Shown here piece by piece: positions 1 through 6,596 of a DNA stretch of 8,853 bases (the stretch's first letter is position 1; every line of letters begins with the position of its first letter). The position numbers were made by a program, and so were the translations under genes. The stretch is from positions 1-8,853 of the forward strand of contig JALOMX010000075.1 of the NCBI GenBank assembly GCA_025455245.1, read 5' to 3'. This stretch comes from Chitinophagaceae bacterium (GTDB lineage: Bacteria; Bacteroidota; Bacteroidia; Chitinophagales; Chitinophagaceae). Below the pieces are notes generated by a model. That model was not told the origin of the DNA, did not search any database, and was given only the letters and a program-made list of their open reading frames with translations.

Positions 1-203
1 CCTTCCACATCGCCTTCCTCTACGTGTTGCTGTATTAAACGCATAGGGCCAATAAAAAAATGCCCCGCTATTAATATCAACCCTGTGAAATATAAAATAA
101 ATGAAGGCCAGAAACCGGCTGTAACATTTACGGCGACGGCCCCAAGAATGGTAGCAATGCCAATCCATAACCGGTATCGCAGCAGCCACAAGTATGCTTT
201 CAT
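1..203 (-). CDS. Membrane protein of unknown function, N-terminal part (runs off left edge)
   Basis: An open frame on the minus strand begins with ATG at 203-201 (MKAYLWLLRYRLWIG...) and stays open to the left edge, giving 67 complete codons. Two hydrophobic segments are visible, about residues 12-29 and 33-51. They are separated by a short Gly-Phe-Trp-Pro turn and followed by a charged, probably cytoplasmic stretch (RLIQQHVEEGDVEG). This looks like a two-helix N-terminal anchor with a soluble domain beyond the edge; a TPR-like helical domain would fit the last residues, but that is a guess. The start is supported by a consensus -7 promoter box (TATATTTG) about 25 nt upstream and by the lysine soon after the initiator Met. 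I do not recognise the protein, and no function can be assigned from 67 residues. Confidence 0.7.
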   Translation of the reverse strand, partial: MKAYLWLLRYRLWIGIATILGAVAVNVTAGFWPSFILYFTGLILIAGHFFIGPMRLIQQHVEEGDVE

Positions 204-228
204 AGTGTAATTCTGTTTTTTAGAGGCG

Positions 229-236
229 CAAATATA
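229..236 (-). promoter_or_regulatory. Candidate -7 promoter box for the left-edge membrane protein
   Basis: Read on the minus strand this is TATATTTG, a perfect match to the Bacteroidota -7 consensus TAnnTTTG. It lies about 25 nt before the ATG at 203, so the leader would be roughly 20 nt. The -33 element is weak: only CTG, with a spacer of about 19 nt, instead of TTG. Confidence 0.5.
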
Positions 237-309
237 GGGAGTTTGGCAAGGGGGTCAGGTGCTGATGCCCGCTTTAAAGGATGTTATTTTCAATAAATAC
301 CTTAAATGG

Positions 310-342
310 TTTGATCATTTTTGACAAATCCCGTTATTTTTG
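310..342 (+). promoter_or_regulatory. Promoter of tRNA-Arg (Bacteroidota type)
   Basis: TTTG at 310-313 is followed after 21 nt by TATTTTTG at 335-342, an exact match to TAnnTTTG. Transcription would start around 348-350, about 12 nt before the mature 5' end of the tRNA at 361. This spacing is plausible for a single tRNA transcript with a short 5' leader removed by RNase P. A second TTTG at 320-323 is too close to the -7 box to be the -33 element. Confidence 0.65.
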
Positions 343-360
343 CAGCCGCTTTCCAAAAAG

Positions 361-435
361 GGCCCTGTAGTTCAATGGATAGAATAGAAGTTTCCTAAAC
401 TTTAGATACAGGTTCGATTCCTGTCGGGGCTACCA
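361..435 (+). tRNA. tRNA-Arg, anticodon CCU, CCA encoded
   Basis: The full cloverleaf folds by eye. The acceptor stem is GGCCCTG (361-367) with CGGGGCT (425-431), including a G-U first pair and one internal U-G pair. The D arm is GTTC/GAAT, the anticodon stem GAAGT/ACTTT, and the loop TTCCTAA gives anticodon CCU. The variable loop has 4 nt. The T arm is ACAGG/CCTGT with loop TTCGATT. The discriminator is A432, and CCA is encoded at 433-435. It reads AGG codons. AGG is common in this genome: by hand count 9 of 18 arginine codons in the aminotransferase at 1662-2957 are AGG, so this is probably a major arginine isoacceptor. It appears to be transcribed alone, between its own promoter and terminator. 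Confidence 0.96.
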
Positions 436-437
436 AT

Positions 438-475
438 AAAACGCTACTTGTTAAAAAACGGGTAGCGTTTTCTCT
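438..475 (+). terminator. Rho-independent terminator after tRNA-Arg
   Basis: A perfect 10-bp inverted repeat is visible: AAAACGCTAC (438-447) and GTAGCGTTTT (462-471), with a 14-nt loop. The 3' arm ends in TTTT and continues into a T-rich stretch (tctctttt). It starts 3 nt after the encoded CCA. Confidence 0.85.
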
Positions 476-495
476 TTTACGGGTCTGTTAACATG

Positions 496-523
496 GTTGA
501 CCGCCACTTTTTTCCCACATTTG
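496..523 (+). promoter_or_regulatory. Candidate promoter of the OmpA-family lipoprotein gene
   Basis: GTTG at 496-499 (3 of 4 to TTTG), a 16-nt spacer, then CACATTTG at 516-523, which matches TAnnTTTG except for its first base. The predicted start is near 530, giving a leader of about 30 nt to the ATG at 560. This argues against the longer reading frame that opens at 497, because that start would sit inside the promoter. Confidence 0.45.
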
Positions 524-559
524 CAACCAACACATTTTTATTACCTAAATATAATCAGC

Positions 560-1480
560 ATGAAAAGAAATGGTTTGATTTATTGGATTGCAGGGTTTTC
601 AATTGTTTTGTTCAGCTCTTGTGTAAGCAGTAAAAAATTTAAGGGTCTTCAGGGCGAATATGATGTTTTAAACAACAAGTACAATCAAAGTCAGGCAGAC
701 CTGAAAAATTGTGAAAATGACTTGCTGAAAGCCAAGTCGTACGGTGCCAATATGGATCAGCAGTATGCGCAGCTTCAGGAGCGGTTTAAAGAAAAACAAA
801 AGGAAACCGATTTTCTTCAAAACAATACGCAGCAGATGCTTGGTCGTTTGCAGGACCTGAGCGTTATGAGCGACAAGCAGGCCGAAGCAGTTCGCCAAAG
901 CCTTGAAAAACTTGCCGAGCGCGATATTTATATCAAAGACCTCCAAAGCGCCATGGCCCGTAAGGATTCCCTGAACCTTGCATTGGTTATGAACCTTAAA
1001 GGCTCATTGGGCAATGTGGCAGATGATGATCTGAATATTCAGGTTGAAAAGGGAGTCATTTATATTTCCATTTCCGATAAATTATTGTTCCAGAGCGGCA
1101 GTTATAACCTTACCCCCAAAGCTTATGATGTTTTAGGGAAAGTAGCTACCGTTTTAAACAATCAGCCAAACATTGAATTTCTCGTAGAAGGGCATACAGA
1201 TAATGTACCTATCCGTACTTCGGCCATCAAGGATAACTGGGATCTAAGTGTTTTAAGGGCTACATCCGTTGTGCGCGCCCTTCAGGAAAGGTTTAAAATC
1301 GATCCCAAGCGCATGACTGCCGGTGGAAGGAGTCAGTATCAGCCCATAGAATCCAACGATTCTGCCACAGGGCGAGCCGCTAACCGCCGTACCCGCATTG
1401 TTGTATTACCGCAACTTGATCAGTTCTTCCAGTTGCTTGAGCCGGATACACAGGCTACCAAGCCCGGGGAAGGGATTTAA
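560..1480 (+). CDS. OmpA/MotB-family peptidoglycan-associated outer-membrane lipoprotein
   Basis: The protein has 306 residues and should tether the outer membrane to peptidoglycan. The start at 560 gives a lipoprotein signal (MKRNGLIYWI...LFSSC, lipidated Cys21); the frame opens earlier at 497, but those 21 extra residues would bury the signal peptide. Residues about 25-145 are rich in Gln, Glu, Lys and heptad-like Leu, a probable periplasmic coiled coil. Residues about 160-285 form an OmpA C-terminal domain. The motif EGHTDNVPI is at 210-218, then LSVLRA, then GRAANRRTRIVVLP at 271-284. Asp214 and Arg233 correspond to the conserved pair that binds diaminopimelate in OmpA domains. There is no N-terminal beta-barrel, so it is Pal-like in layout but with a long coiled-coil spacer. 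Its partners are not evident from the neighbourhood. The gene is a single unit ending in a strong terminator. The family call is secure; the exact role is inferred. Confidence 0.93.
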   Translation: MKRNGLIYWIAGFSIVLFSSCVSSKKFKGLQGEYDVLNNKYNQSQADLKNCENDLLKAKSYGANMDQQYAQLQERFKEKQKETDFLQNNTQQMLGRLQDLSVMSDKQAEAVRQSLEKLAERDIYIKDLQSAMARKDSLNLALVMNLKGSLGNVADDDLNIQVEKGVIYISISDKLLFQSGSYNLTPKAYDVLGKVATVLNNQPNIEFLVEGHTDNVPIRTSAIKDNWDLSVLRATSVVRALQERFKIDPKRMTAGGRSQYQPIESNDSATGRAANRRTRIVVLPQLDQFFQLLEPDTQATKPGEGI

Positions 1481-1497
1481 TAATTTTTTGTCATCAA

Positions 1498-1538
1498 AAA
1501 GGAGGGTCGGTTTTTCATCAGGCCCTCCTTTATTTTTT
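1498..1538 (+). terminator. Rho-independent terminator after the OmpA-family gene
   Basis: AAAGGAGGGTC (1498-1508) pairs with GGCCCTCCTTT (1521-1531) through one G-U pair. The loop is 12 nt, and ATTTTTT follows. It lies 18 nt after the stop codon and should end transcription before the aminotransferase gene. Confidence 0.9.
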
Positions 1539-1611
1539 CGATGAAAATGTACCCCAAATGGTCTGCCGGTATCCTGATCGACCGGTTATCATCCGGCTCA
1601 AACCCTGTTTT

Positions 1612-1619
1612 GATTTTTG
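1612..1619 (+). promoter_or_regulatory. Weak candidate -7 box for the aminotransferase gene
   Basis: GATTTTTG matches TAnnTTTG at all but the first base, and the expected start would be about 35-40 nt before the ATG. No good TTTG is present 17-21 nt upstream; only GGTTA near 1584-1588 is found. The strong terminator at 1498-1538 implies that some promoter must lie between 1539 and 1661. Confidence 0.3.
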
Positions 1620-1661
1620 CTGAAGAATAACTTAACTTCCGTTTTCCGGTAATTAAAAGAA

Positions 1662-2957
1662 ATGATTATGAATGATGTGAATCCCTTTCAGCACGAAATA
1701 AATCTGAACCTGAATATCCGTAGTTTAAAACCTTCAGCAACCCTATTGATTAATGAGCGCAGCAATGCATTGGTGCAACAGGGAAGCAAAGTGTATAAGC
1801 TCGGTTTGGGGCAATCGCCGTTTCCGGTTCCCGATCCGGTGGTCAGGGCCTTGCAGGAAAACGCATTTCAGAAAGATTACCTGCCGGTAAAAGGTTTGCC
1901 TGCCCTGCGGGATGCTATATGTGGTTTCTATGAACGCCATTCGGGTGTAAGGCATGATCCCGAATACACCATTATCGGGCCGGGTTCCAAGGAATTATTA
2001 TTCCTCCTGCAGCTTGTGTATTACGGCGAACTTGTGATACCCACTCCAAGTTGGGTAAGTTATGCGCCTCAGGCAAAAATTATCGGGCGCAACATTCATT
2101 GGGTACCCACCCAAAAAGAAAACAAATGGTTACTGATGCCCGAAGAGTTGGAAAAGTTGTGTGCCGAGGATCCTACATGCCCACGCCTGTTAATTTTAAA
2201 TTACCCGAATAACCCAACCGGGTATACGTATTCCCGCAATGAATTGATGGAAATTGCCAAAGTGGCGAGAAAATATAAAGTCATCGTGGTGGCCGATGAA
2301 ATTTACGGGCTTCTCCATCATCATCAGGAGCATCATTCAATTGCACCTTTTTATCCGGAAGGTACCATATTAAGCGGCGGGTTGAGCAAATGGTGCGGCG
2401 CAGGGGGATGGAGGCTCGGGACTTTTTCATTTCCACGGGCGCTTGATTGGTTGGCCAACAGCATTGCCGTGGCCGCAAGTGAAACATTCACTTCCACTTC
2501 CGCACCCATTCAATATGCAGCGGTATCAGCCTTTTTGCCCAACCCTGAAATCGATGACTATCTGCAAAGGGCCTCGTCCATCCTCAGGGAGCTTGGTGCA
2601 TTTTGTAATGCCATCCTCAACAGTACCGGTATTGACAACCCTGCTCCTGAAGGCGGTTTTTATCTTTTCCCGGACTTCTCCATGTTTATTCCCGGGCTAA
2701 GTGCAAAAGGTATTTATTCAAGCAGGCAGCTTGCCGAAGCCCTTCTTGAAGAAAAAGCCATAGCGTTGCTTCCGGGCAGCGAGTTTGGCAGGTCGGAAAA
2801 GGAAATGACGCTGAGGCTGTCTTATGTAAACTTTGATGGAAAAACAGCTATGGAAGCCGCCAAAACCGAAACGGTCAACAGGCTTTTTATTGAAAAATAT
2901 TGTTCCGATACCATAGAAAGTATGTGGGAACTGAAAGAATGGTTTTTAAAGCTTTAG
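1662..2957 (+). CDS. Pyridoxal-phosphate-dependent aminotransferase, class I/II (fold type I)
   Basis: The protein has 431 residues, slightly longer than typical 390-410-residue relatives, and is cytosolic with no signal peptide. The PLP-site landmarks of the aspartate aminotransferase superfamily are all visible. Lys243 in GLSKWCGAGGWRLG (240-253) forms the internal aldimine. Asn184 lies in YPNNPTG, and Asp212 and Tyr215 in ADEIY. Arg251 contacts the cofactor phosphate, and Arg385 in LRLSYV binds the substrate alpha-carboxylate. Tyr73, and Trp131 in SWVSY, fit the usual active-site aromatics. Amino-donor specificity cannot be read from the sequence, and no biosynthetic neighbour points to a pathway. 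There are two in-frame starts, ATG at 1662 and ATG at 1668 (ATGATTATG), both behind an A-rich leader (aattaaaagaa); either may be used. The gene converges on the SRPBCC gene with a 2-bp gap. Family certain, substrate unknown. Confidence 0.93.
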   Translation: MIMNDVNPFQHEINLNLNIRSLKPSATLLINERSNALVQQGSKVYKLGLGQSPFPVPDPVVRALQENAFQKDYLPVKGLPALRDAICGFYERHSGVRHDPEYTIIGPGSKELLFLLQLVYYGELVIPTPSWVSYAPQAKIIGRNIHWVPTQKENKWLLMPEELEKLCAEDPTCPRLLILNYPNNPTGYTYSRNELMEIAKVARKYKVIVVADEIYGLLHHHQEHHSIAPFYPEGTILSGGLSKWCGAGGWRLGTFSFPRALDWLANSIAVAASETFTSTSAPIQYAAVSAFLPNPEIDDYLQRASSILRELGAFCNAILNSTGIDNPAPEGGFYLFPDFSMFIPGLSAKGIYSSRQLAEALLEEKAIALLPGSEFGRSEKEMTLRLSYVNFDGKTAMEAAKTETVNRLFIEKYCSDTIESMWELKEWFLKL

Positions 2958-2964
2958 TACTAAA
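2953..2964. repeat. 12-bp palindrome holding both stop codons of a convergent pair
   Basis: TTTAGTACTAAA is a perfect palindrome. The plus-strand stop TAG (2955-2957) and the minus-strand stop TAG (complement of 2960-2962) sit symmetrically within it. It is A/T rich and flanked by GTTTTT (2942-2947) and AAAAAC (2964-2969), so a weak two-way termination structure is possible. It is not a standard GC-rich terminator. Confidence 0.4.
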
Positions 2965-3457
2965 AAAACTGTACCGGGATTTTAGGTTCCGGCCATTTGC
3001 CCAGTTTTTCTTCGGCTAATTGATAGCGGAAATCGAATATCTTTCTCAATTCATTTTTCACGAGAATGACATTGGCAATATCACCCAAAAACCAAAATGG
3101 TATTTTGTAATGAACGATATCTGTCATTTCCACACCACCTTCTATTTCTTTAAAATGATGCTGATGATGCCATAAACTGTAGGGGCCATAGCGTTGTTCG
3201 TCTATAAAAAACTTTTTATCAATCACCTGGGTAATTTCAGTCATCCAGTACATGGGAATACCCAAAATCGGACTCACTTTATACTCAATAATCTGTCCGG
3301 GGTACATCCTGTCGCCATGGTGTTTGCTTACAATATTAAATCCAAGATGCGAGGGCGTAATTTCTTTCAGGTTTTCGGGCCGGCTGAAAAAATCCCACGC
3401 TTTATCAATAGATACCGGTAATTTCTGAACTGTTTTGAGCGAATAAACTTTTGACAT
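2960..3457 (-). CDS. SRPBCC-fold (START/Bet v1-like) ligand-binding protein
   Basis: The protein has 165 residues from the ATG at 3457-3455 (MSKVYSLK...). An upstream in-frame ATG at 3463-3461 would add only Met-Ile, and I cannot tell which is used. The layout fits the polyketide-cyclase/CoxG-like branch of the SRPBCC superfamily: an opening strand (SLKTVQKLPV), the helix SIDKAWDFFSRPENLKEITPS typical of the family start, antiparallel strands, the aromatic/His run RYGPYSLWHHQHHF, the strand VEMTDIVHYKIPF, and a long C-terminal helix (KNELRKIFDFRYQLAEEKLG). Such proteins bind hydrophobic ligands in a central cavity, and some homologues are annotated as cell-division inhibitors, a label with little experimental support. 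No signal peptide or membrane segment is seen, so it is probably cytosolic. I see no consensus promoter upstream. Ligand and function are unknown. Confidence 0.8.
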   Translation of the reverse strand: MSKVYSLKTVQKLPVSIDKAWDFFSRPENLKEITPSHLGFNIVSKHHGDRMYPGQIIEYKVSPILGIPMYWMTEITQVIDKKFFIDEQRYGPYSLWHHQHHFKEIEGGVEMTDIVHYKIPFWFLGDIANVILVKNELRKIFDFRYQLAEEKLGKWPEPKIPVQFF

Positions 3458-3556
3458 AATCATATTACAAGCAATTTTCTATTTGGTTGATAATGAGGTT
3501 TACGCTTTGGCATTTCTTTATCATGCGTCCATTTAACCCACTTCATCCCAACATCA

Positions 3557-3564
3557 TACATTTG
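3557..3564 (+). promoter_or_regulatory. Consensus -7 box very close to the Ig-like lipoprotein start
   Basis: TACATTTG is a perfect TAnnTTTG match, with only 6 nt between its last base and the ATG at 3571. If active, the transcript would begin at or within a few nt of the start codon, making a leaderless or nearly leaderless mRNA. The -33 position (around 3532-3540) holds only TTTAA, so the box may be a chance match. Confidence 0.35.
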
Positions 3565-3570
3565 CGCCTG

Positions 3571-5019
3571 ATGAACAAGAATAGTTACAGGGGATTAATA
3601 TCCTGTTTGTTGGGTGGGGCGCTTGTTTCCTGGATGCTTTCCATATATGGCTGTGCCAGTATCGGGGCACCTATGGGCGGGCCCAAGGATTCACTTCCCC
3701 CCGTTCTGGAAAAGGCCAATCCTTTAAACTTTACACCTAATTTCAATGCAAAAACCATAACCCTTGAATTTGATGAATTTGTGGATGTAGCCAATGTGTT
3801 TGAAAAGCTGATCATCAATCCTCCTTTGAATAAGTTCCCTGTGGTGGAGCGAAAACTGCGAACCGTTACCATTCGTATAAAAGACACCCTTGAAAAAAAT
3901 ACCACCTACTCATGGCGCTTTGACGATGTGATAAAAGATGTGAATGAAGGCAACCCTTTTGGTAATTACACGTATGTTTTTTCAACAGGCCCCACTTTTG
4001 ATTCGGCCACATTTTCCGGCAGGGTCATTGGCGCACAAACGGGAAAGGTTGACAGTACCTTAATTGTGGTATTGCACCGGGACCTTTCGGATACGGCCAT
4101 TGTAAAAACAAAACCACGGTATGTTACCAAACTTGACAGTGCAGGGGTTTTCAGGTTTAGCTACCTCGCACCCGGCAGGTACAATGTATTTGCCTTGAAG
4201 GATGAAGGGATGAAGCGTTATTCCGATTCCTCCATACCGTTTGCATTTCATAATGAGGTGGTAGAAGTATCGGAAAATACACCTCCGGTCAAGATGCTGT
4301 ATTTTGTAGCAAAAGAAAGAGTGCCGGAAAAACCCTCGGGAACAGAGAGCGTGGTTGAAAAAAAAGAGGGTGAAACACAGGATAAGGACAAAAAACCACA
4401 GACCTTGTCTGTAAGGTTGTCTCAGGAATCGCAGGGCAGTCATGATATCCTGAAGGACCTGCATCTTCAGTTCAATCGTCCCGTTAAGACCATTGACAGC
4501 AGTTTAATCGTTCTGACGGATACTAACTACCGGGCGCAGCGGCAGGTTTCTGTAAAACTCGATTCATCGGGTAAAGAGCTGATTATATCGCATCCATGGA
4601 AATTAGGAATGGAATACCTGATGATCTTTAAAAAAGGGTTTGCGTTTGATTCAGCAGGGCTGACAAGCAAACAGGATGATACCCTTCAGGTAAGGGCAAA
4701 AGGTGAAAGTGATTATGGGCTTCTGAAAATTCAATTTTCGGGATTGAATACGGAAGATAACCCCGTACTGCAGTTTGTTGAGAACAACAACATTTATAAA
4801 AGCGTTCCGCTCACTTCAAATACATTTCTCGACAGGTTGTTTAAGCCCGGGCAATATGAATTACGCATATTGTTTGATCTCAATAAGAATGGAATCTGGG
4901 ATACGGGCGATTATTACACACGGCGTCAACCGGAGCAAACCATCGACCTTGGACAGAAAATCACGGTGCGCGGAAACTGGGATAATGAGCTTGACGTAAC
5001 CGTGAACAGGGATGAATGA
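3571..5019 (+). CDS. Ig-like domain (Big_5 type) outer-membrane lipoprotein
   Basis: The protein has 482 residues from the ATG at 3571. The frame opens upstream at 3487, but 3571 puts a clean lipoprotein signal first (MNKNSYRGLI...LSIYGC, lipidated Cys28). After GAPMGGPKDSLPPVLEKANP, residues about 42-140 form a bacterial Ig-like Big_5-type domain (ITLEFDEFVDV, TTYSWRFDDVIKD, YTYVFSTGP). Residues about 146-245 resemble a carboxypeptidase-regulatory-like beta domain (SGRVIGAQTGKVDS, LDSAGVFRFSYLAPGRYNVFAL). A charged linker rich in Lys and Glu (about 250-277) leads to a second Ig-like region (about 278-375). The C-terminal beta domain carries an EF-hand-like loop, DLNKNGIWDTGDY (436-448), that could bind calcium. 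This layout is common in uncharacterised Bacteroidota lipoproteins and suggests a structural or adhesive envelope role, but no enzymatic residues are evident. It is divergent from the SRPBCC gene and convergent with the GNAT-nitrilase gene (15-bp gap). Confidence 0.87.
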   Translation: MNKNSYRGLISCLLGGALVSWMLSIYGCASIGAPMGGPKDSLPPVLEKANPLNFTPNFNAKTITLEFDEFVDVANVFEKLIINPPLNKFPVVERKLRTVTIRIKDTLEKNTTYSWRFDDVIKDVNEGNPFGNYTYVFSTGPTFDSATFSGRVIGAQTGKVDSTLIVVLHRDLSDTAIVKTKPRYVTKLDSAGVFRFSYLAPGRYNVFALKDEGMKRYSDSSIPFAFHNEVVEVSENTPPVKMLYFVAKERVPEKPSGTESVVEKKEGETQDKDKKPQTLSVRLSQESQGSHDILKDLHLQFNRPVKTIDSSLIVLTDTNYRAQRQVSVKLDSSGKELIISHPWKLGMEYLMIFKKGFAFDSAGLTSKQDDTLQVRAKGESDYGLLKIQFSGLNTEDNPVLQFVENNNIYKSVPLTSNTFLDRLFKPGQYELRILFDLNKNGIWDTGDYYTRRQPEQTIDLGQKITVRGNWDNELDVTVNRDE

Positions 5020-5034
5020 CCGCGATATATTTTT

Positions 5035-6552
5035 TTAAATCAAACGGAGGTCATATAAATCTTTACGTCTGTCTTTTAAATTGGTAACACTTCCATAGGA
5101 ATGTAATTCGGTAAGCAAGGTCAGGTCCACATCCGAAACAACGATGGTTTCGGTATTAGGGCTTGCTTCTGCTTTAATGCCATTTACCGGAAAAGCAAAA
5201 TCGCTTGGGGTAAAAACCCCGGACTGTGCAAACTGCAGGTCCATATTATGAACCTTGGGCAGGTTACCGACTGTGCCTGCAATGGCCACATAGCATTCAT
5301 TTTCAATTGCCCTTGCCTGTGCACAAAACCGTACCCTGTTATAGGCATTTTGGGTGTCGGTCAAAAAAGGTACAAATAAAATCTGCATGCCCCGGTCAGC
5401 AAGAAGCCTCCCGAGTTCAGGAAATTCAACATCGTAGCAAATCAGTACACCCACCTTTCCAGCATCGGTTTCAAAGGTTTCAATCTGATTGCCGCCTTTC
5501 ATACCCCATTCATATTCTTCGGAAGGGGTAGGGTGGATCTTTGTGTATTGATCTACCTTTCCGTTCCTGTGAAGCAGGTAACCGGTGTTATATAATTGTC
5601 CGTCGCGAATCTCAGGCATACTGCCACCAACAATATTTACATTGTAGCTGACAGCCAACTGACTCAAAGCATCTGTCAGTGGTTTGGTGTATTGTGCAAG
5701 TTCGCGGATGGCTTCATGACCCGGCAAATGATTTACACTGCCCATGAGCGGCGCATTGAACAATTCGGGTAATACTGCAAAATCTGAATTGTAATCACTT
5801 ACGGCATCCACAAAATATTCAACCTGTTCAAGCAATTCATCAAGACGATTGTATGGCCTCATCTGCCATTGAATCAGCCCGATGCGGCAGTAATCCTTTT
5901 TCTGTTCTATAGGGTTTGATTTTGGTTCGTAATACACATTGTGCCACACAAGCAGGGTAGCATATCCCTGGCTTTCCCTGTCTTCGGGAAGGTAGTTTTG
6001 TATAATTCTTTTTATCTGAAAATCGTTGGCAAGCTGAAAGCTTAAAGTGGGGTCATATATCTCCCTGCTCTTTACTTTTTGAATATATTCCCCGGGACTC
6101 ATGCGTGTTGCATATTCACTGTAGTTGGGTATCCGTCCGCCTACAACAATGGCACGCAGGTTCAATTTTTCACAAAGCATTTTTCTGGCATCATACAATC
6201 TTCTTGCAAGGCGCATTCCACGACTCTCCGGATGAATGAATATTTCAATGCCATACAGGGTATCGCCCTCGGGATCATGTGTATCGAAGGTGTAATTCCC
6301 GGTTATTTGTTTGTAGCTGTGGGTGTCGTTGAATTTGTTGTAGCTTACATTCAGGCTGAGTGCGCATCCAACAACTTTATTATTTACCGTAACAACCAAT
6401 TGCCCTTCAGGAAATTTCTGAATCAACCTGGCAAGCGATTCTTCTTTCCAGTGTTGCCCGCCCATACTTGCGTATGCCTGAATCATACTTTCTTTCAAAT
6501 GATGATAGTCGTCTATGGTGAGGTTCCTTACTTCTATTGATATATTTTCCAT
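5035..6552 (-). CDS. GNAT acetyltransferase / carbon-nitrogen hydrolase fusion protein
   Basis: The protein has 505 residues and two domains. Residues about 5-205 are a GNAT N-acetyltransferase domain, with the acetyl-CoA loop region around IEIFIHPESRGMRLARRLYD (102-121); the loop reads RGMRLA, with Arg114 where a glycine is usual. Residues about 222-500 are a nitrilase-superfamily (CN hydrolase) domain with the complete triad: Glu263 in LPELF, Lys338 in YTKIHP, and the nucleophile Cys372 in VLICYDVEFPE. This order matches the RimI-like fused branch of the nitrilase superfamily (NB12 of Pace and Brenner). Its substrate is not established, but amide hydrolysis or amide transfer coupled to N-acyl transfer is conceivable. 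No signal peptide is present, so it is probably cytosolic. The ATG at 6552-6550 is the natural start, giving MENISIEVRNLTIDD before the first GNAT strand. The gene stands alone, divergent from the beta-lactamase-like gene across an intergenic region containing a palindrome. Confidence 0.92.
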   Translation of the reverse strand: MENISIEVRNLTIDDYHHLKESMIQAYASMGGQHWKEESLARLIQKFPEGQLVVTVNNKVVGCALSLNVSYNKFNDTHSYKQITGNYTFDTHDPEGDTLYGIEIFIHPESRGMRLARRLYDARKMLCEKLNLRAIVVGGRIPNYSEYATRMSPGEYIQKVKSREIYDPTLSFQLANDFQIKRIIQNYLPEDRESQGYATLLVWHNVYYEPKSNPIEQKKDYCRIGLIQWQMRPYNRLDELLEQVEYFVDAVSDYNSDFAVLPELFNAPLMGSVNHLPGHEAIRELAQYTKPLTDALSQLAVSYNVNIVGGSMPEIRDGQLYNTGYLLHRNGKVDQYTKIHPTPSEEYEWGMKGGNQIETFETDAGKVGVLICYDVEFPELGRLLADRGMQILFVPFLTDTQNAYNRVRFCAQARAIENECYVAIAGTVGNLPKVHNMDLQFAQSGVFTPSDFAFPVNGIKAEASPNTETIVVSDVDLTLLTELHSYGSVTNLKDRRKDLYDLRLI

Positions 6553-6596
6553 AATGTGGCTAATTTACAAAAAAATAAGGGCCTGTCCATGTTTAA

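Noticed and set aside
361..480. tRNA-Arg as an integration (att) site for a mobile element
   Set aside because: There is no integrase gene nearby, no repeat of the tRNA 3' end elsewhere in the window, and the tRNA is followed directly by its own terminator and a core-type gene.
497..559. Upstream extension of the OmpA-family frame starting at 497
   Set aside because: It would place 21 residues before the lipoprotein signal peptide and overlaps the likely promoter at 496-523. The ATG at 560 is far better.
1565..1650. Four CCGG-containing words upstream of the aminotransferase (1565-1597 and near 1645)
   Set aside because: GCCGG/CCGGC and ACCGGT are present, but they are not symmetrically placed and do not form a consistent operator. 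They may be chance.
3487..3570. Upstream extension of the Ig-like lipoprotein frame
   Set aside because: The start at 3487 is a TTG, and the added residues would bury the signal peptide that begins at 3571.
5016..5054. Inverted repeat ATGACC / GGTCAT across the 5019/5035 convergent junction
   Set aside because: There are only 6 bp, with a 27-nt loop, and the T-run lies inside the loop instead of after the stem, so it is not a credible terminator.
6079..6540. 153-codon plus-strand open frame opposite the GNAT domain
   Set aside because: It is antisense to a conserved domain, with no family resemblance and no promoter or start signal.
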